A DNA stretch of 64,000 nt, from positions 186,001 through 250,000 of the forward strand of contig JADLFW010000012.1 of assembly GCA_020849615.1 (NCBI GenBank), given 5' to 3'. The translations under genes and the position numbers were made by a program. Source of the DNA: Phycisphaerales bacterium (lineage in GTDB: Bacteria; Planctomycetota; Phycisphaerae; Phycisphaerales; UBA1924). The notes under the pieces were generated by a model that was not told the origin of the DNA, ran no database searches, and worked only from the letters and a program-made list of their open reading frames with translations. Position 1 is the first letter of the stretch. Each line of letters starts with the position of its first letter. Below, one piece after another: positions 27,965 to 36,810 of the stretch.

Positions 27965-28962
27965 GCCGCCTCCAGCGCCGCGCGGGCGCGATCAGGGGTC
28001 TGGACCACCAGCGCGACCCCGGGAACCGGGGCCTCCGCCGAGTTGCGTTCGGGGAACATCAGTTCGAAGACCGCGCCGCCCGCCGGGCTGTTGCCGACCC
28101 AGACGCGGCCGCCGTGCGCATCCATGATCCGGTGCACGATCGCCAGGCCCAGCCCGGTGCCGGCCCGGCGCGTCGTGAAGAACGGGTTGAACATCCGGCC
28201 CAGCACCTCTTCCGAGATGCCGGGCCCGGTGTCGGCGATCCGGATCGCCGCGGCGGCGACCGAGCGGCCGGCGGGGATCGTGATCTCGGCGGCGCGGAAA
28301 GCCAGCGTCAGGCGCGCGGGCTGCACGCGGGTTTCGGCCATGGCCTCGATCGCGTTTCGGATGATGTTGACCAGCGCCTGCTGCACGAGGCCCGGATCGG
28401 CCTCGATGCCCGCGGCCTCATCAATACCCTCCCACTCGACCTGCACGTGCTGCCAGCCCGCGAGGCTGTCGTGGCGGCAGGCCTCGAGCGATCGCTCCAG
28501 CAGGTCGCGTACGCCGATCGGCTCGGGGTGGATTTTCATCTCGCGGGCGAAGCTCAGCACATCCCCCACCACCGTGTCGAGGCCCTTGGCCGCGGCGTCG
28601 ATCCGCCGAACGATCTCCAGCTCCGGGGTCCGGTCGGCCAGGTCCTGCTGCAGCATGCGGGCGTAGAGCCGGATGCACCCCAGCGGGTTGCGCACCTCGT
28701 GCGCGATGCCCGCGGCCATCTCGCCCAGCGCCGCGAGGCGCCGCGAGCGCTCGAGCTGCTGATTGGCCTCTCCCAGCTCCCTGGTCAGCCTCGCCACCTC
28801 GCCGCGGAGCTGCTCGTGCGTGCCCTGCAGCCGGGCCGTCACTTCGTTGAATGCGCCGATCAGCTCGGCCAGCTCGCGGGCATCACCGCGAGATGGCCGC
28901 GGTTCGCCGGCGGCATCCGGGCCCGGCAATTCGCCGGTGACAGGTTCGCTCGTCACGCTCAA
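27961..28962 (-). CDS. Soluble histidine kinase (FlrB-like) paired with the sigma-54 regulator
   Basis: 333 aa. No membrane segment. An N-terminal coiled region (about residues 30-75) replaces a sensor. The H box is MAAGIAHEVRNPLG with H88; the N box is NIIRNAIEAM, then DTGPGISEEVLGRMFNPFFTTRRAGTGLGLAIVHRI (G1, F and G2 boxes). Flagellar FlrB/FleS kinases are likewise cytosolic. It overlaps the flgN-like gene upstream and the regulator downstream by 4 nt each, so the three are one unit. The cue is unknown and may be a basal-body assembly checkpoint. Confidence 0.9.
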
Positions 28963-29492
28963 CCCTCCCGATCCTGGAAGCGGGCCTGCGGCCCGGCCCC
29001 CGGTGCGCCCGACGTCCCGGGCGCCCCGTACGCCGCGAACGCCTTGCGCGACCTCGTCAGCGAAACCATCTCGTCGGCGATCTCATCCCGGCGCGATTCC
29101 AGCCGCCGACGGTCATCCTCATCGCGCGCCGCGACCTGCGCGGCCAGCGCCGTCACCTCCGCGAGCACCAGCCGGATATGCTCGCGCTCATCCGGTGAAA
29201 CTTCGTGGCTGACCCTCTCCCAGTCGCGGCGGGCCGGCTCGAGCTTCCTCTGCGCGTGGTCCAGGAGATCGATCACCGACTGGCGCTCCGCGAGGACCGC
29301 GAGCAGCCCGTCGGTGTCGTCCGCCTCGATGTGCTCGGATTGCCGCCGGGCCAGCCCGTCAAGCTGCACGTACAGCCGGCGGTGCTCATCGAGCAGCGTC
29401 ACCACCTGACGGAACACGGCCATCACGCGGGGATCCCCGATGCCGCGCCGCGGCGAGCCGGGCGAACTGGATGTCGATTGCGGACTGGTCAT
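28959..29492 (-). CDS. flgN: FlgN-like flagellar chaperone
   Basis: 177 aa. FlgN holds hook-associated proteins FlgK and FlgL before export. The protein is almost wholly helical (LLDEHRRLYVQLDGLARRQSEHIEADDTDGLLAVLAERQSVIDLL), the typical FlgN layout, with a Pro/Gly-rich tail. The call is by structure and context since FlgN sequences vary, and a FliT-like role is possible. ATG 29492 is chosen over the frame's upstream codons because AAAGGG precedes it. Its leader carries a GGA-loop hairpin. FlgK and FlgL themselves are not in the window. Confidence 0.65.
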   Translation of the reverse strand: MTSPQSTSSSPGSPRRGIGDPRVMAVFRQVVTLLDEHRRLYVQLDGLARRQSEHIEADDTDGLLAVLAERQSVIDLLDHAQRKLEPARRDWERVSHEVSPDEREHIRLVLAEVTALAAQVAARDEDDRRRLESRRDEIADEMVSLTRSRKAFAAYGAPGTSGAPGAGPQARFQDREG

Positions 29493-29522
29493 CCTGACCC
29501 TTTCACCGGCGCTCCGCGCCGG
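29493..29522 (-). promoter_or_regulatory. flgN leader: GGA-loop hairpin and GGA at the start codon (candidate CsrA target)
   Basis: A perfect 7-bp stem (CCGGCGC/GCGCCGG, 29506-29522) has a GGA loop on the transcript. A second GGA (29493-29495) abuts the AUG, giving CAGGAUG. The two GGAs are 20 nt apart. The hairpin also lies 25 nt past the stop of the TPR gene, so it could instead be that gene's terminator, though no T-run follows. Confidence 0.35.
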
Positions 29523-29546
29523 GCCGACTGCCCGGAAACACAACTC

Positions 29547-32024
29547 CTAGTTCGGGCCCTCCGCGCCGGGGGCCGACGCCGTCGCCGGCGCTGAACCTCC
29601 GGGGCGGGCCAGCTCAACCGTCGATCCCAGCCAGCGCTCCCAGTCCTTGCGGCTCATCGGCAGGTTGGGGTCGTCCCACACGCTGTCGGGGAGACTGTCG
29701 AAGAACCGTTTGGCCCGCTCGTTGGCGGCCGCGGCCCGCTTCATGTCGCCCTGGCGGACATGGGCGTTGACGATCTGGATCATCGCCACCAGCGAGGCCG
29801 GGTCCTTGGGGTAGCGCTCCTTGGCGGCGTCGTAGTGGCGGATCGCCAGCTCATCATCCTTGAGGTCAAAGGCACAGTCCCCCAGGTAGAAGTACGAGTT
29901 GCGGAGCTGGATCTCCTCGAGCGCCGTGCGGCGCCGCTCATCGCGGGCTTCGAGGCCCGCGCGAACCTGCTCGAACATCACCAGGGCCTTGCGGAGGCGA
30001 TCGGTCCGCTTCGCGATGAGCTCCTGGCGCTGACTGTCGGGCATGGCCTCCTTGAGGCGCTGGTCGATCTGCGCGGCCGAGCGGCGGTAGCTGTCGGCGA
30101 GGCGGTAGCGCACGCCGAGGATCTTGTTGTGCTCGGGGAAGCGGGCGACCATCTCCTCCAGCCGCTCGATGGCCCGCTCGTGCTGGCCCGTGAGGTAGTA
30201 GTACTGCCCCAGCTCGAACACGGCGTTGCGGAAGTTGGGGGTCTCGGTGCCGCCGACGGCCCCCCCGACGACCGACTGCAGCAGCCGCTCGGCCTCCGCA
30301 TCGTTCTTCGGGTCGCCATCCAGCAGCAGCGTCTGGGCCAGCGGCACGTAGCTCGCATCAGCCCACGGGCCGAGGTCCGAGGTCGCGTCGGCCTGCAGCA
30401 GCTCGCGATAGAGCGTCGTGGCCTCCTCGAAGTCGCCGCGGGTCTGCGCCGCCTGGCCCATGCGGAACTTGGCCTCCGCCTGCCGGGCGTCACCCGGGAA
30501 GGCGGTGACGAACTCGCGGAAAGCGGCCCGGGCCGCGTCCAGGTCGCCGGCCCGGTCGAACATGTCCGCCGCACCCCACAGCGACTGGGCGTACCGGGCC
30601 GAGTCGGTCACCACGACGCGGTCGGCGTGGGCCCGGAAGTAGGCCCCGGAGCTCACGAGGTGCTGGCGCACCTGGGCCTGCGTCGCGGGGTCGAGCTCGG
30701 CGAGCTTCACCAGCGTTTCCTCATCGGGCCGGCGCGGCGGGAGAACCTCCTCGGCCAGGCGCCGGTGGGCCTCCGCCAATCCGACCAGCACCTCCGGCGG
30801 GGCGGCGTCGATCCCGAAGAGCGCCTCGGCGAGATCGCCGAACTTCAGCGCGGTGGCGGCATCGTTGCGGCTCATCTGGTCGGCGAAGCGGCTCATGAGG
30901 CTGCGGCCCACGATCTCGGGCGTGGCCCGGGGGCTAGTCGAACCCTGCTTCATGGCGTCGACGAGGCGGGTGTACTGCTCGACCGACTCGTCGAACTGCT
31001 CGAGAGCGGCGGAAACTTCGGCCAGGCCCAGCAGCGCGGGCATCAGCTCGGCGGTCTCTGCGAAGTTGGCCAGCACGAAGACATAGCGGTCCTTGGCGAC
31101 GGTCAGGTCGTTGCGGCCCTCATCGATCCGGGCCAGCAGCAGCTGGAGCTGCGCGAAGGAGATGCTCGACTGGGGGATCAGCTCGGCGGCGCGGGCGAGC
31201 TGCTGCGCGGCCTCGTCGTTCGCGCCGGTCTCGATGTAGGCCCGGCCCAGCAGCAGGAAGAGTTCGCCCACCTCCGGCGAATCGGTGTGCATGAGGCGGG
31301 GCATGGTGCGGAGGAGCTTGGCGATGGCGTCTTCCGCGAAGCCGCGGTTGAGGGCGATCTCGGTCTGCCTGGCCAGGGCCCAGACCCGCGTCTCGCCCCC
31401 GATGCCGGGGTCGGCGAGCAGCGTGGAGAGCAGTTCGATCGCACGCTCCTCTTCGGGCTTGGGCGGGGCCAGGGCGCGGTCGATGAGCCTCATGTAAAGG
31501 GCGATGCGCCGGTCGCGGTGGTCATCGGGGATCGTGGCGACCCGGTCGGTCGCCTTGTCCAGCTCACCCAGCGAGATGAGGGCATCGCTCAGCAGGCCGA
31601 CATCCTCCGGGCCGAGCTTCCCGCCGAGCTTCTCGACCTCGCTGAACTCCGAGGTGATGGTGCGGTTGTTCTCCTCGCGGTCGAGGCCCTTTTCCTTCTG
31701 GCCCTTGGCGATCGAACGGGCGACCAGGAGGTGGAACTCGCGGACCTGATCCTCTGTGAAGACCCCCGAGCCGACGAACGGCACCACGCGGGCGTTGAGC
31801 GTTTCGATCGCCGCCTCGTATTCCTGGGCCTCGACCAGGTGCTGAGCCTCCGCCAGCCCGGCCCCGTAGTTGGGGGTGGGGGCGGTCAGGAAGGCGGCCA
31901 CAATGCCGCCGACCAGCAGCAGGAGCGAGCCGGCCAGCGCCGGCAGCTGCCAGGCATCCTTCCAGCTGGCCGCGACGGGCGCAACGGGCGCGGGGACGGC
32001 GAGTGTGTCGCTTGGCTTCTCCAC
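29547..32024 (-). CDS. Membrane-anchored TPR protein
   Basis: 825 aa. One N-terminal membrane helix (about residues 28-47) leaves the rest extracytoplasmic. The body is TPR repeats, recognisable in pairs such as ALLGLAEVSAALEQFDESVEQYTRLVDAM, KFRMGQAAQTRGDFEEATTLYRELLQ, ELGQYYYLTGQHERAIERLEEMVARFPEH and NSYFYLGDCAFDLKDDELAIRHYDAAKERYPKDP. It is likely a periplasmic scaffold, as with other planctomycete TPR proteins. The start appears to be GTG 32024. It sits 54 nt before flgN on the same strand, so it may be transcribed into the flagellar unit, but no flagellar motif is visible. Confidence 0.8.
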   Translation of the reverse strand: MEKPSDTLAVPAPVAPVAASWKDAWQLPALAGSLLLLVGGIVAAFLTAPTPNYGAGLAEAQHLVEAQEYEAAIETLNARVVPFVGSGVFTEDQVREFHLLVARSIAKGQKEKGLDREENNRTITSEFSEVEKLGGKLGPEDVGLLSDALISLGELDKATDRVATIPDDHRDRRIALYMRLIDRALAPPKPEEERAIELLSTLLADPGIGGETRVWALARQTEIALNRGFAEDAIAKLLRTMPRLMHTDSPEVGELFLLLGRAYIETGANDEAAQQLARAAELIPQSSISFAQLQLLLARIDEGRNDLTVAKDRYVFVLANFAETAELMPALLGLAEVSAALEQFDESVEQYTRLVDAMKQGSTSPRATPEIVGRSLMSRFADQMSRNDAATALKFGDLAEALFGIDAAPPEVLVGLAEAHRRLAEEVLPPRRPDEETLVKLAELDPATQAQVRQHLVSSGAYFRAHADRVVVTDSARYAQSLWGAADMFDRAGDLDAARAAFREFVTAFPGDARQAEAKFRMGQAAQTRGDFEEATTLYRELLQADATSDLGPWADASYVPLAQTLLLDGDPKNDAEAERLLQSVVGGAVGGTETPNFRNAVFELGQYYYLTGQHERAIERLEEMVARFPEHNKILGVRYRLADSYRRSAAQIDQRLKEAMPDSQRQELIAKRTDRLRKALVMFEQVRAGLEARDERRRTALEEIQLRNSYFYLGDCAFDLKDDELAIRHYDAAKERYPKDPASLVAMIQIVNAHVRQGDMKRAAAANERAKRFFDSLPDSVWDDPNLPMSRKDWERWLGSTVELARPGGSAPATASAPGAEGPN

Positions 32025-32050
32025 CGAGCGTCGACCAACCTCTCTGAATA

Positions 32051-32071
32051 CGGCCGGAGCTCCGCCGGCCG
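32051..32071 (-). promoter_or_regulatory. Leader hairpin before the TPR gene
   Basis: A perfect 7-bp inverted repeat (CGGCCGG/CCGGCCG) with a 7-nt loop lies 27 nt upstream of the GTG start, in the 159-nt gap after the RDD gene. It could be a terminator for the RDD gene or a leader structure. In a genome this GC-rich, such stems are common by chance. Confidence 0.25.
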
Positions 32072-32183
32072 GGCCATGGCGATGGACAACCCCCGAACCC
32101 GAGCTTCCTTATCGGGAAAGCCGCGAAAGAACCTTCAGTCCCCCAGGTTGTCTTTGCGCATCGGGCACCCTGAAACGGGTACT

Positions 32184-33848
32184 TCACTCCGGACCGGTCC
32201 CGGCGTCGTCGGTGCGGACCACCACGGCAGTCCCGGCGATCACATCCCCGAAGTGCCGGCTGTCGGGCGACAGGACCCCGATCGCGCCGACCGGGGGGAG
32301 CATCCACTTGATGGCGTTGCGGAGCGCTGCGGCCTTCAGGCCGATCCCCTTCCCACGGAGCTGCGCATCCGGGCGAACGCTGACCACGGCCGCGCCGGTC
32401 AGCGCTTTGCCGGGAGAGAGCCCGAACCAGGCTTCGGTCAACGTGCAGAGGCCGAATCCCAGGCCGACCCAGGTGAGCAGCGCCCATTCACCCCGGGCGG
32501 AGATCATCCACGCGGGGTTGACGACCTCCCGCAACGGGACATCCCAGAACCACAGGGCGGCCGAGCCACACACGACCATGTCGACCAGGGCCGCGGCCCA
32601 GCGATGCCCCGGCTCGGCAAGCGATACCCCTTCGGGGAGCACCGGGGGCGCGCCGCCCGGCTCGGTGCGGACGACGATCAGCAGGACGAGCGTCATGACG
32701 CCCAGCAGGACGAGCGAGAGAAGCCGGAAATCGCTCCAGGAGATCGGCCCCTTGGCCCTCGCGGGCCCGGCGTAGACGACCCGGCCCGTCCACGGCGAGA
32801 TCTCGCGCATCTCGAAGTTCGATTCGGCGGGTTTGGATGAGGCGGTGGCCGCCGCATCGGCGGGATGCTTCCACATCACCGCGACCAGAGCGGCATCGTC
32901 GAGTGGAACGACCGCGTGATCAGGGGGGACTGCTCCCACATCGGTGAGGGGGAACCACCTTCCGCCCTCCAGCGTGAACAGCCGGAGCCCCGCAGGATCG
33001 GACTGCAGGGCGACCCAGACACCGCCGGTCTGGAGCACCTGGTGGATCGGCCCGGCACCATCGGGGTTGGCCAGGCCGAAGGGCTGGAACTTCCAGACCG
33101 GGTCGGGACGGTTCAGCGCGGCGGGCCAGTCGCCGGTCCACGCGCCGACGGGCCCGTCGGCGTTGGAAAGAACGACCGCGATGCCGCCGCGGATGGCGAT
33201 GAGCTGGGAGGGCTCGCCCGGGGAGCCGGCGGCCTCCGGCAACGCGACGGGCCGCCAGCCCGCGGTGTCCAGAAGGAGGAGTTCGAACCGCGGCGGCGGA
33301 GCATCCGGGCCGCGGTCGATCATCGCGACGGGCCCGCGCGGGCTTCCGGTGAATCCCGCGATGCGTCCGCCCGGCGGGAGCGGGGCCATGGTGATGAGGC
33401 GGTCGGCCGGGTCGAAGGACCAGAGATCGCCGATCCCGGCGGGGACGGCCGCCATGGACAGGACCTGGCGGATGGCGGGTGAGCCGTCCGCGGGCGCATT
33501 CTCGAACACCAGGTAGACGCGGTTGTCGACGGCGGCCAGCGCCGATGGGGATTCGCGCAGGCGCATCGCGACCCGGAGGGCGCCTCCTGACGCGGGCTTG
33601 GAACCACTCGAGGCCAGCGGCGGCCCGCGCCGAGACGGGATGTGCACGAGGTATCCGCTCTGGTCCTTGCCATCCGCCGACTTGGATGCGGGGATGGCGA
33701 TCCAGGCGTGCGTGAGCTCCGGGCCATCGGCCATGGAAGAACCGCCGGGCCATTGCGCGGCGAGCTGGGACAAGGCAGAGACAGGGAGCAGCGCGATCAC
33801 CAGCCCGGCGAGCCACACCGGCAGCGTTGCTGCCAGGGCCCGGTTCAT
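32184..33848 (-). CDS. RDD-family membrane protein with N-terminal extracytoplasmic domain
   Basis: 554 aa. A signal/anchor segment (about residues 5-28) leads to a long extracytoplasmic part with WD/beta-propeller-like spacing (about 45-360), then a membrane helix (about 385-405). The C-terminal RDD domain has LAEPGHRWAAALVDMVVCGSAAL with the Arg-Trp/Asp pair, then FGLSPGKALTGAAVVS and LKAAALRNAIKWMLPP. RDD proteins are membrane components of unknown or ion-transport function. It overlaps the lipoprotein gene upstream by 4 nt, implying a shared role. Confidence 0.75.
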   Translation of the reverse strand: MNRALAATLPVWLAGLVIALLPVSALSQLAAQWPGGSSMADGPELTHAWIAIPASKSADGKDQSGYLVHIPSRRGPPLASSGSKPASGGALRVAMRLRESPSALAAVDNRVYLVFENAPADGSPAIRQVLSMAAVPAGIGDLWSFDPADRLITMAPLPPGGRIAGFTGSPRGPVAMIDRGPDAPPPRFELLLLDTAGWRPVALPEAAGSPGEPSQLIAIRGGIAVVLSNADGPVGAWTGDWPAALNRPDPVWKFQPFGLANPDGAGPIHQVLQTGGVWVALQSDPAGLRLFTLEGGRWFPLTDVGAVPPDHAVVPLDDAALVAVMWKHPADAAATASSKPAESNFEMREISPWTGRVVYAGPARAKGPISWSDFRLLSLVLLGVMTLVLLIVVRTEPGGAPPVLPEGVSLAEPGHRWAAALVDMVVCGSAALWFWDVPLREVVNPAWMISARGEWALLTWVGLGFGLCTLTEAWFGLSPGKALTGAAVVSVRPDAQLRGKGIGLKAAALRNAIKWMLPPVGAIGVLSPDSRHFGDVIAGTAVVVRTDDAGTGPE

Positions 33849-34744
33849 TTCGCGGGTCTCCGGGGCGGCGGCGGATCATCCAGCCGTTCGATCGCGGTGA
33901 CGCCGTAGGCCTTCAGCAGCGCATCGAAGTCGAAGGGCGTCAGCTTCTGGCGGTCGCAGCGGTTCTCGGGGTCGTACAGCCGCAGCGTGATGTGCGTGCC
34001 GGAGGTGGCGATGTCGATGTTGTAGAGGCTCGCCATCGGGGGCGTCGCGGAATCACAGCGCACCACAACGGGCTGCGGGTCGTCGAGCTCGGCCGCGACC
34101 AGCACTTTGCCGCGGGTGTCGAGGAGCTCGACGTACTGAGGCTGAAAGGTGGCGGGGTCGAGGGAGAGGTGACGCCTGCCCCACCGCCCCGGCAACGTGA
34201 CCTCGAGCAAGCGGCCATCGCGCGACCACGCGGTGGTGGCCGCCGCGCCGGGCGGAAGAGGCGTGATTCCCAGCAGCTCGAGCAGGTCGAGCGGATGAAC
34301 GGGGACATCGAACCGGGCCGCGAGCTGCGGGGTCGCCTTCTCGTGGCGGCCCACCAGGGCCTTCTTGTCCTCGTGCAGGTCGAGCCACCAGTACACCTGC
34401 TCGTTCGAACCCAGGTAAAAGTACGTCTCCCCCACCTTCGTGATGCTCAGGGCGAGCTTGTCGGGCCGGACCACCTGCAGGTGGCCCTCGGCCTGCTCAT
34501 CCACCTTGTTCCCTTCCTTGTCGACGCCGGTGACGCGCATCGAGATCCGCGCCCATACCTTGTCCAGCCGGGCCACACGCTGGTTGTATCGCTCGGACAC
34601 CGCCGAGTAGGACGGCAGCGGCATCGTCGCGGAGTTGACCGGCGCCGCCGAGCCCTTGGGGCCCAGCTCGCAGCCGGCGAGCCCCGCGAGACTCGCCACG
34701 CCGGCCAGCAGAATCGGCACGATCCGACGGGAATGATCGTTCAC
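33845..34744 (-). CDS. LolA/LolB-like outer-envelope lipoprotein
   Basis: 299 aa. The N-terminus has a signal peptide with lipobox LAGLAGC (C25 acylated). The body starts with a segment RYNQRVARLDKVWARISMRV and is rich in beta strands (QAEGHLQVVRPDKLALSITK, EVTLPGRWGRRHLSLDP, LRLYDPENRCDRQKL). The layout is like LolA/LolB-type lipid-carrying half-barrels or related DUF lipoproteins, but no diagnostic motif lets me name it. It is sandwiched by 4-nt overlaps with the neighbours on both sides, so it is a co-translated unit with the RDD protein. Confidence 0.65.
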   Translation of the reverse strand: MNDHSRRIVPILLAGVASLAGLAGCELGPKGSAAPVNSATMPLPSYSAVSERYNQRVARLDKVWARISMRVTGVDKEGNKVDEQAEGHLQVVRPDKLALSITKVGETYFYLGSNEQVYWWLDLHEDKKALVGRHEKATPQLAARFDVPVHPLDLLELLGITPLPPGAAATTAWSRDGRLLEVTLPGRWGRRHLSLDPATFQPQYVELLDTRGKVLVAAELDDPQPVVVRCDSATPPMASLYNIDIATSGTHITLRLYDPENRCDRQKLTPFDFDALLKAYGVTAIERLDDPPPPRRPAK

Positions 34745-35316
34745 TTTCGGAGCTCCCCGCCGGCGCCGGGCTGCACGCCCTCGGGCGCCATGATCTCCGT
34801 CAGCTGTTCGATGGCCGCGGCGATCGATTCATCCGCCATGCCGGGATCGACCACCTCGAGCACCGGGCCCTCGCCGGGGGCGGTCCCTTTGCGGCGGGAG
34901 ACCAGCAGCACGGGCGGCCCGCCCTGCGTGTTTCTTGTCCCCTCGTGCCTCAGCAGCCGGCGCCGGATCAGGAGCAGCGCCAGCACATAGCGGAACGCAA
35001 GGCGGCGCGGATCGGCGGCCTCCTGCATCTGCTCGAAGAGATCCAGCAACTCATCATCATCGAGGAATCTGCTCTTCTTGGAATCGTTCGGGGTCACGAT
35101 CGTCCGCCACGAGCCGACCATCCGCAGGGGCGGCTGAGGGCGGGCCCCCGCCTCCCAGGCCTCGAGCCCGAAGTCCATCCGCTCCATGCCCTGCGCATCA
35201 CCACGCTCCACGAGCACGGCGATGCACTTCTCACCCACGGCGATCGCGCGACCGGAGGCCGCGCACACGCCCGTGGGCCTGGCGATGGGGTATCCCGAAC
35301 CGAGCAGGGTCGACAT
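34741..35316 (-). CDS. Conserved hypothetical cytosolic protein
   Basis: 191 aa, not recognised. It has no signal or membrane segment. It opens with MSTLLGSGYPIARPTGVCAASGR and contains a short zinc-knuckle-like pair (Cys18, Cys31), an FLDDDELLDLFEQM helix and the basic segment LLIRRRLLRHEG. The opening 'CAxSGRxIxxGExCxAxL' pattern with two cysteines resembles small conserved planctomycete proteins. The stop overlaps the start of the lipoprotein gene by 4 nt (34741-34744). No function is proposed. Confidence 0.65.
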   Translation of the reverse strand: MSTLLGSGYPIARPTGVCAASGRAIAVGEKCIAVLVERGDAQGMERMDFGLEAWEAGARPQPPLRMVGSWRTIVTPNDSKKSRFLDDDELLDLFEQMQEAADPRRLAFRYVLALLLIRRRLLRHEGTRNTQGGPPVLLVSRRKGTAPGEGPVLEVVDPGMADESIAAAIEQLTEIMAPEGVQPGAGGELRK

Positions 35317-35424
35317 CGCCGGAGTGTAGCCGGGGGCGCGGCGCGGGCCGGGTTCGCCAGCGGCGCCGGCACAGCCGGTGGCATGGGCATAGCCGGGAGC
35401 TCCGGCACATCCGGCGACACGGAG

Positions 35425-35700
35425 CTAGCTGCGGCAATCGACATCGAACCGCCTCTGACTGGTTCCGCCGGGCCCGGTGCGGAAACGGATGCACTTGCCG
35501 CAGGAAGCGCATCGCGCGGTGTACCCAGAACCATCGTGGTGCCTGAAGACCCGGAGGTACCGGCCCGCGCAGCGGAACCAGACCTGGATCCACGGCCGGC
35601 CCGCCGGGCCCGCGCGCGAGACATCACCCTCGGTCAGGTCGAGTGATTCGGAGTTGGGCTGGGGCGCCGCCTCGGCCATGCGTAGGAAGTAGATCGGCAC
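35425..35700 (-). CDS. Small zinc-ribbon-like protein
   Basis: 91 aa, not named. A hydrophobic first segment (MPIYFLRMAEAAP) may be non-coding if the ATG at codon 8 (MAEAAPQPN) is used. The C-terminal half has a compact cysteine set: C in FRCAGRYLRVFRHH, then RCASCGKC, then DCRS at the end. This is the look of a zinc-binding ribbon conserved in planctomycetes. The 108-nt gap downstream is a short GCCGG-rich repeat tract. Confidence 0.55.
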   Translation of the reverse strand: MPIYFLRMAEAAPQPNSESLDLTEGDVSRAGPAGRPWIQVWFRCAGRYLRVFRHHDGSGYTARCASCGKCIRFRTGPGGTSQRRFDVDCRS

Positions 35701-35922
35701 GGGCCGGGGAACCGGATCACGCCGTCCGAGTCGGATTCAACGGTTGCGAGGGGGCACGAGCCGATATAGAGTGGTCTTTGTTCGGTAGCCCCGTTCCCGG
35801 CCCGGCGCTCAACGCGTCCCCGCAACGCCAAAGGAAGCAGGCATCTATCCCGCAGCCTTGGTCGCTCCGGGGGCCTATGACTAGCTGCCCCTTCACAGCG
35901 CACGAGGAATTCAGCAACACGC

Positions 35923-36807
35923 ATGGCGGCCGCTCTCACCATTCTGCCCGACCCGCCACCCCCGCCCACCGCGATCGGACTGATCGCCGGAGGGGGCAAG
36001 CTGCCGTTGATGGTGGCCAGAGGCCTCCGCCGGGCCGGGCACCCGGTGCATGCCCTGGGACTTTCCAGGCAATATGAACCGGAGCTGCCGCCGCTGTGCT
36101 CCTCATTCCGGGAGGTTGGGGTGCTGCGCGTGGGCACGTGGGGCCGGGCCCTGGCCAAGACGGGGGTCCGCCACGCGATCATGGTCGGCAAGGTCGACAA
36201 GGCCAAGCTGATGCACGATCCGCTCCGGCTGCTCCAGAACATCCCCGACCTGCGGACTGTGGTCGCGTGGTACCGCCACCTGCGGCACGACCGCCGCTCG
36301 CACGTTTTGCTGACCGCCATCGCCGATGAGCTCGACCGCTGCGGGGTCGCCCTGCTCGATTCGACCGCCCCGATCCCGGATGAACTGGCGACGGTCGGCG
36401 TGATGACCAAGACCAGGCCCAGCGTCGAGCAGCGGGCCGACATCGAGTTCGTCTGGCCCCTGCTCACCCAGACCCTCCGCCTCGACATCGGTCAGGCGAT
36501 CGCCGTCCGCGAGCGCGATGTCATCGCCGTCGAGGCCGTCGAGGGCACCGACCGCATGATCCATCGCGTGGGCCAGCTCTGCCGGGCCAAGGGATGGACG
36601 CTGTGCAAGGGCGCCCGCGCGGGGCACGACCGCCGGGCCGATGTCCCCACCGTCGGCGTCAAGACGATCGAGAACCTCGCCGAGGCCGGCGGCGGGTGCC
36701 TCGCCCTCGCCGCGGGCGATGTCATCATGCTCGAGAAGCAGCGTGTGCTCGAGCTCGCCGATGACCATGGCATCGCCGTCGTGGGCGTCCCGCCCGTGCC
36801 ATCCTGA
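35923..36807 (+). CDS. lpxI: UDP-2,3-diacylglucosamine pyrophosphatase LpxI
   Basis: 294 aa. It hydrolyses UDP-2,3-diacylglucosamine to lipid X, step four of lipid A synthesis, in place of LpxH. It has an N-terminal IGLIAGGGKLPLMVARG motif, GKVDKAKLMHD, and the C-terminal domain AVEAVEGTDRMIHRVGQLC and DVPTVGVKTIENLAEAGGGCLALAAG. Length matches the family. LpxI presence shows the organism makes lipid A and is a Gram-negative-type cell. It is followed 3 nt later by the tlyA-like gene. Confidence 0.95.
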   Translation: MAAALTILPDPPPPPTAIGLIAGGGKLPLMVARGLRRAGHPVHALGLSRQYEPELPPLCSSFREVGVLRVGTWGRALAKTGVRHAIMVGKVDKAKLMHDPLRLLQNIPDLRTVVAWYRHLRHDRRSHVLLTAIADELDRCGVALLDSTAPIPDELATVGVMTKTRPSVEQRADIEFVWPLLTQTLRLDIGQAIAVRERDVIAVEAVEGTDRMIHRVGQLCRAKGWTLCKGARAGHDRRADVPTVGVKTIENLAEAGGGCLALAAGDVIMLEKQRVLELADDHGIAVVGVPPVPS

Positions 36808-36810
36808 TCG

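Noticed and set aside
32100-32130. CCCGATAA sigma-28 -10-like box before the TPR gene
   Set aside because: The -35 partner is at the wrong distance (17 instead of 15 nt).
29760-32840. 1026-codon plus-strand open frame across the TPR gene
   Set aside because: TPR repeats on the minus strand are clear, and the plus frame runs over two minus genes and their gap.
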